The position numbers were made by a program, and so were the translations under genes. A DNA stretch of 7,217 nt from Verrucomicrobiota bacterium (GTDB lineage: Bacteria; Verrucomicrobiota; Verrucomicrobiia; Opitutales; Opitutaceae), in NCBI GenBank assembly GCA_023386835.1, contig JAEWIY010000177.1, positions 1 to 7,217 of the forward strand, given 5' to 3'. The notes under the pieces were generated by a model, which did not search any database, was not told the origin of the DNA, and saw nothing but the letters and a program-made list of their open reading frames with translations. Positions 6,486 to 7,217 of this stretch are shown one piece after another (the first letter of the stretch is position 1; every line of letters starts with the position of its first letter).

Positions 6486-6660
6486 TGGCATGCCGGCTGC
6501 ATTATGCCCACTGTCTCCTCGTTCACATGACCGGGCTCCACCAGCACACGCGCATCGCCGCCGGCACTTCGCTCACGAAGGCCGCGACGGTCCACTGTGC
6601 CCAGATGTGCCCGGTTGCTTCGCGTCAGTGGCAAAAACAGCCGCACGCGGGCTTCCTCCT

Positions 6661-6693
6661 CTAAACACCTCCGTCTTTACGGATCCTGTTTAG
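6661..6693 (+). promoter_or_regulatory. Leader hairpin upstream of hsp20
   Basis: CTAAACA (6661-6667) pairs with TGTTTAG (6687-6693). Inside it TCCGT (6670-6674) pairs with ACGGA (6679-6683) around the loop CTTT, with a small internal loop between the two stems. The hairpin ends 56 nt before the hsp20 start. It could be an RNA element in the leader or a DNA-level operator. It competes with the fold at 6679-6734. Confidence 0.4.
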
Positions 6694-6734
6694 CTCTCGA
6701 GCGAAGCCTGGCCTCTCAAAGGCTCGGGATCCGT
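6679..6734 (+). promoter_or_regulatory. Alternative long-range fold in the hsp20 leader
   Basis: ACGGATCC (6679-6686) is the exact reverse complement of GGATCCGT (6727-6734). Directly inside, CGAGC (6698-6702) pairs with GCTCG (6722-6726), so the right strand 6722-6734 pairs without a break while the left has an 11-nt bulge. The stem ends 15 nt before ATG 6750. It uses bases also needed by the hairpin at 6661-6693, so the two cannot fully form together. Confidence 0.35.
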
Positions 6735-6749
6735 CCCTCATTTCCCGCC

Positions 6750-7154
6750 ATGAACACCATCATCCTCCCGACTGCGTCGACCCGTCGTGTGCGCCACCTG
6801 GAATCCGCGGCCAAAGAGCAAGCGTTCCGTCACCCGCACTACGACTGCCAGACGCTGGACGACGTCGTCCGCCTCGTCGTCTACCTGCCGGGAGTTGAGG
6901 CCGCCGGGGTGGAAATCGCCACCCGGGGCCCGGATCTGACGGTCACCGCGCGCAAGCGCCAGATCGTCCGGGTGAACTGGCAGGCCCTCCACCTCGAACG
7001 CGCCCAGAAGCCATACCAGCTGCACCTGCGGCTGGGCCGCGGCCTGGACTTTAGCGCTCTCGAGGCCGAGCTGAAGGACGGCGTTCTCACGATCGTGCTG
7101 CCCCGCAAGCACACGATCGCGACCGACGCTGCTCCTTCGCGCAAGGTGGCTTGA
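6750..7154 (+). CDS. Hsp20/alpha-crystallin family small heat-shock protein
   Basis: A 134-residue ATP-independent holdase-type chaperone candidate. The alpha-crystallin domain covers about residues 30-120: 'DDVVRLVVYLPGVEAAGVEIATRG' (positions 37-60) for the early strands, DLTVTARKR (62-70), a middle loop, 'YQLHLRLGRGLDFSALEAEL' (89-108) and the family signature KDGVLTIVLPRK (109-120), equivalent to the usual A-x-x-x-G-V-L motif. The N-terminal arm is only about 30 residues with little Phe, and the C-terminal tail (121-134) has no I-x-I motif, both of which normally drive oligomer assembly; it may form small oligomers or dimers. The start at ATG 6750 gives a sensible N-terminus; upstream in-frame sequence lacks family features. 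No Shine-Dalgarno is visible within the normal distance. Regulation may involve the inverted repeats just upstream. Confidence 0.82.
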   Translation: MNTIILPTASTRRVRHLESAAKEQAFRHPHYDCQTLDDVVRLVVYLPGVEAAGVEIATRGPDLTVTARKRQIVRVNWQALHLERAQKPYQLHLRLGRGLDFSALEAELKDGVLTIVLPRKHTIATDAAPSRKVA

Positions 7155-7217
7155 TGCTCCCCGCCGGCCACTGCCCCCGCAGATGCCGGCGCCCGGGCCG
7201 CAAAATATGGGATTTGC

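Larger units (their letters stand above)
6380..6749. other. Gene-free interval between the MazG-like and hsp20 genes
   Basis: I see no supported gene in these 370 bases. A possible frame from GTG 6449 to TAA 6664 has odd composition (many His, Gln and Thr) and matches no family I know. The left part (about 6455-6490) is unusually rich in CA steps and lower in GC than its surroundings. The right part (6661-6734) is full of inverted repeats described separately. No tRNA-like cloverleaf and no CIRCE element (the HrcA site often found at chaperone genes) is present. Confidence 0.6.

Noticed and set aside
6449..6664. Possible 71-codon gene starting at GTG 6449
   Set aside because: Its composition is unlike its neighbours (many His, Thr, Gln), there is no ribosome binding site, it overlaps promoter-like motifs, and it has no recognisable domain.
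7200..7217. Inverted repeat GCAAA...TTTGC at the right edge, possible hsp20 terminator
   Set aside because: The stem is only 5 bp with an 8-nt loop, is cut by the window end, and no T tract can be seen.
1..7217. Mobile element, CRISPR array, toxin-antitoxin pair or defence system
   Set aside because: I found no transposase, integrase, spaced direct repeats, or typical toxin/antitoxin or nuclease motifs. The MazG-like protein is a housekeeping DCTPP1-type enzyme, not the MazEF toxin system.

Overview
This GC-rich window reads as ordinary bacterial chromosome, densely packed with short gaps and several stop/start overlaps. I see no phage, transposon, CRISPR, tRNA or rRNA signal. The mix of a Bat (BatC/BatD/BatE-type) locus, a truncated glutamyl-tRNA synthetase paralogue (GluQ), MogA, a MIF-type tautomerase and a single-domain small heat-shock protein, at this GC level and with few Shine-Dalgarno sequences, suggests a Verrucomicrobia-like bacterium, perhaps Opitutaceae. 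That placement rests on overall impression, not on a marker gene.

Layout. Positions 1-2773 (+) hold the end of a Bat locus: the 3' end of a probable BatC-like protein, then a large membrane protein. The large protein joins a BatD-like periplasmic region to a BatE-like part (membrane segment, TPR repeats, two membrane segments, SH3-like domain) in one reading frame. Positions 2808-3967 (-) hold a LOG-family phosphoribohydrolase followed by a NUDIX hydrolase, coupled by an ATGA overlap and convergent with the Bat locus. Positions 4055-5484 (+), divergent from LOG, hold gluQ and mogA, again joined by ATGA. Positions 5578-5922 (+) hold a MIF/phenylpyruvate tautomerase homologue with a plausible promoter of its own. 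Positions 6005-6379 (-) hold a MazG/dCTPase-like pyrophosphohydrolase, separated from the tautomerase by two hairpins. Positions 6380-6749 carry no recognisable gene; they hold a promoter-like motif, a small palindrome and a set of competing inverted repeats just upstream of an Hsp20-family gene (6750-7154, +).

How the genes fit together. The Bat proteins are envelope-associated and are usually encoded with a MoxR ATPase and von Willebrand factor A proteins, which would lie to the left of this window. LOG, NUDIX and the MazG-like enzyme all act on nucleotides or nucleotide-like phosphates and look like housecleaning or salvage functions. GluQ modifies queuosine in tRNA(Asp), and MogA completes the molybdopterin cofactor; their overlap looks like compact genome packing, not a shared pathway. 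I did not find a convincing new system. The points most worth checking are the BatD-BatE fusion, the foldable hsp20 leader and the loss of the zinc ligands in GluQ.
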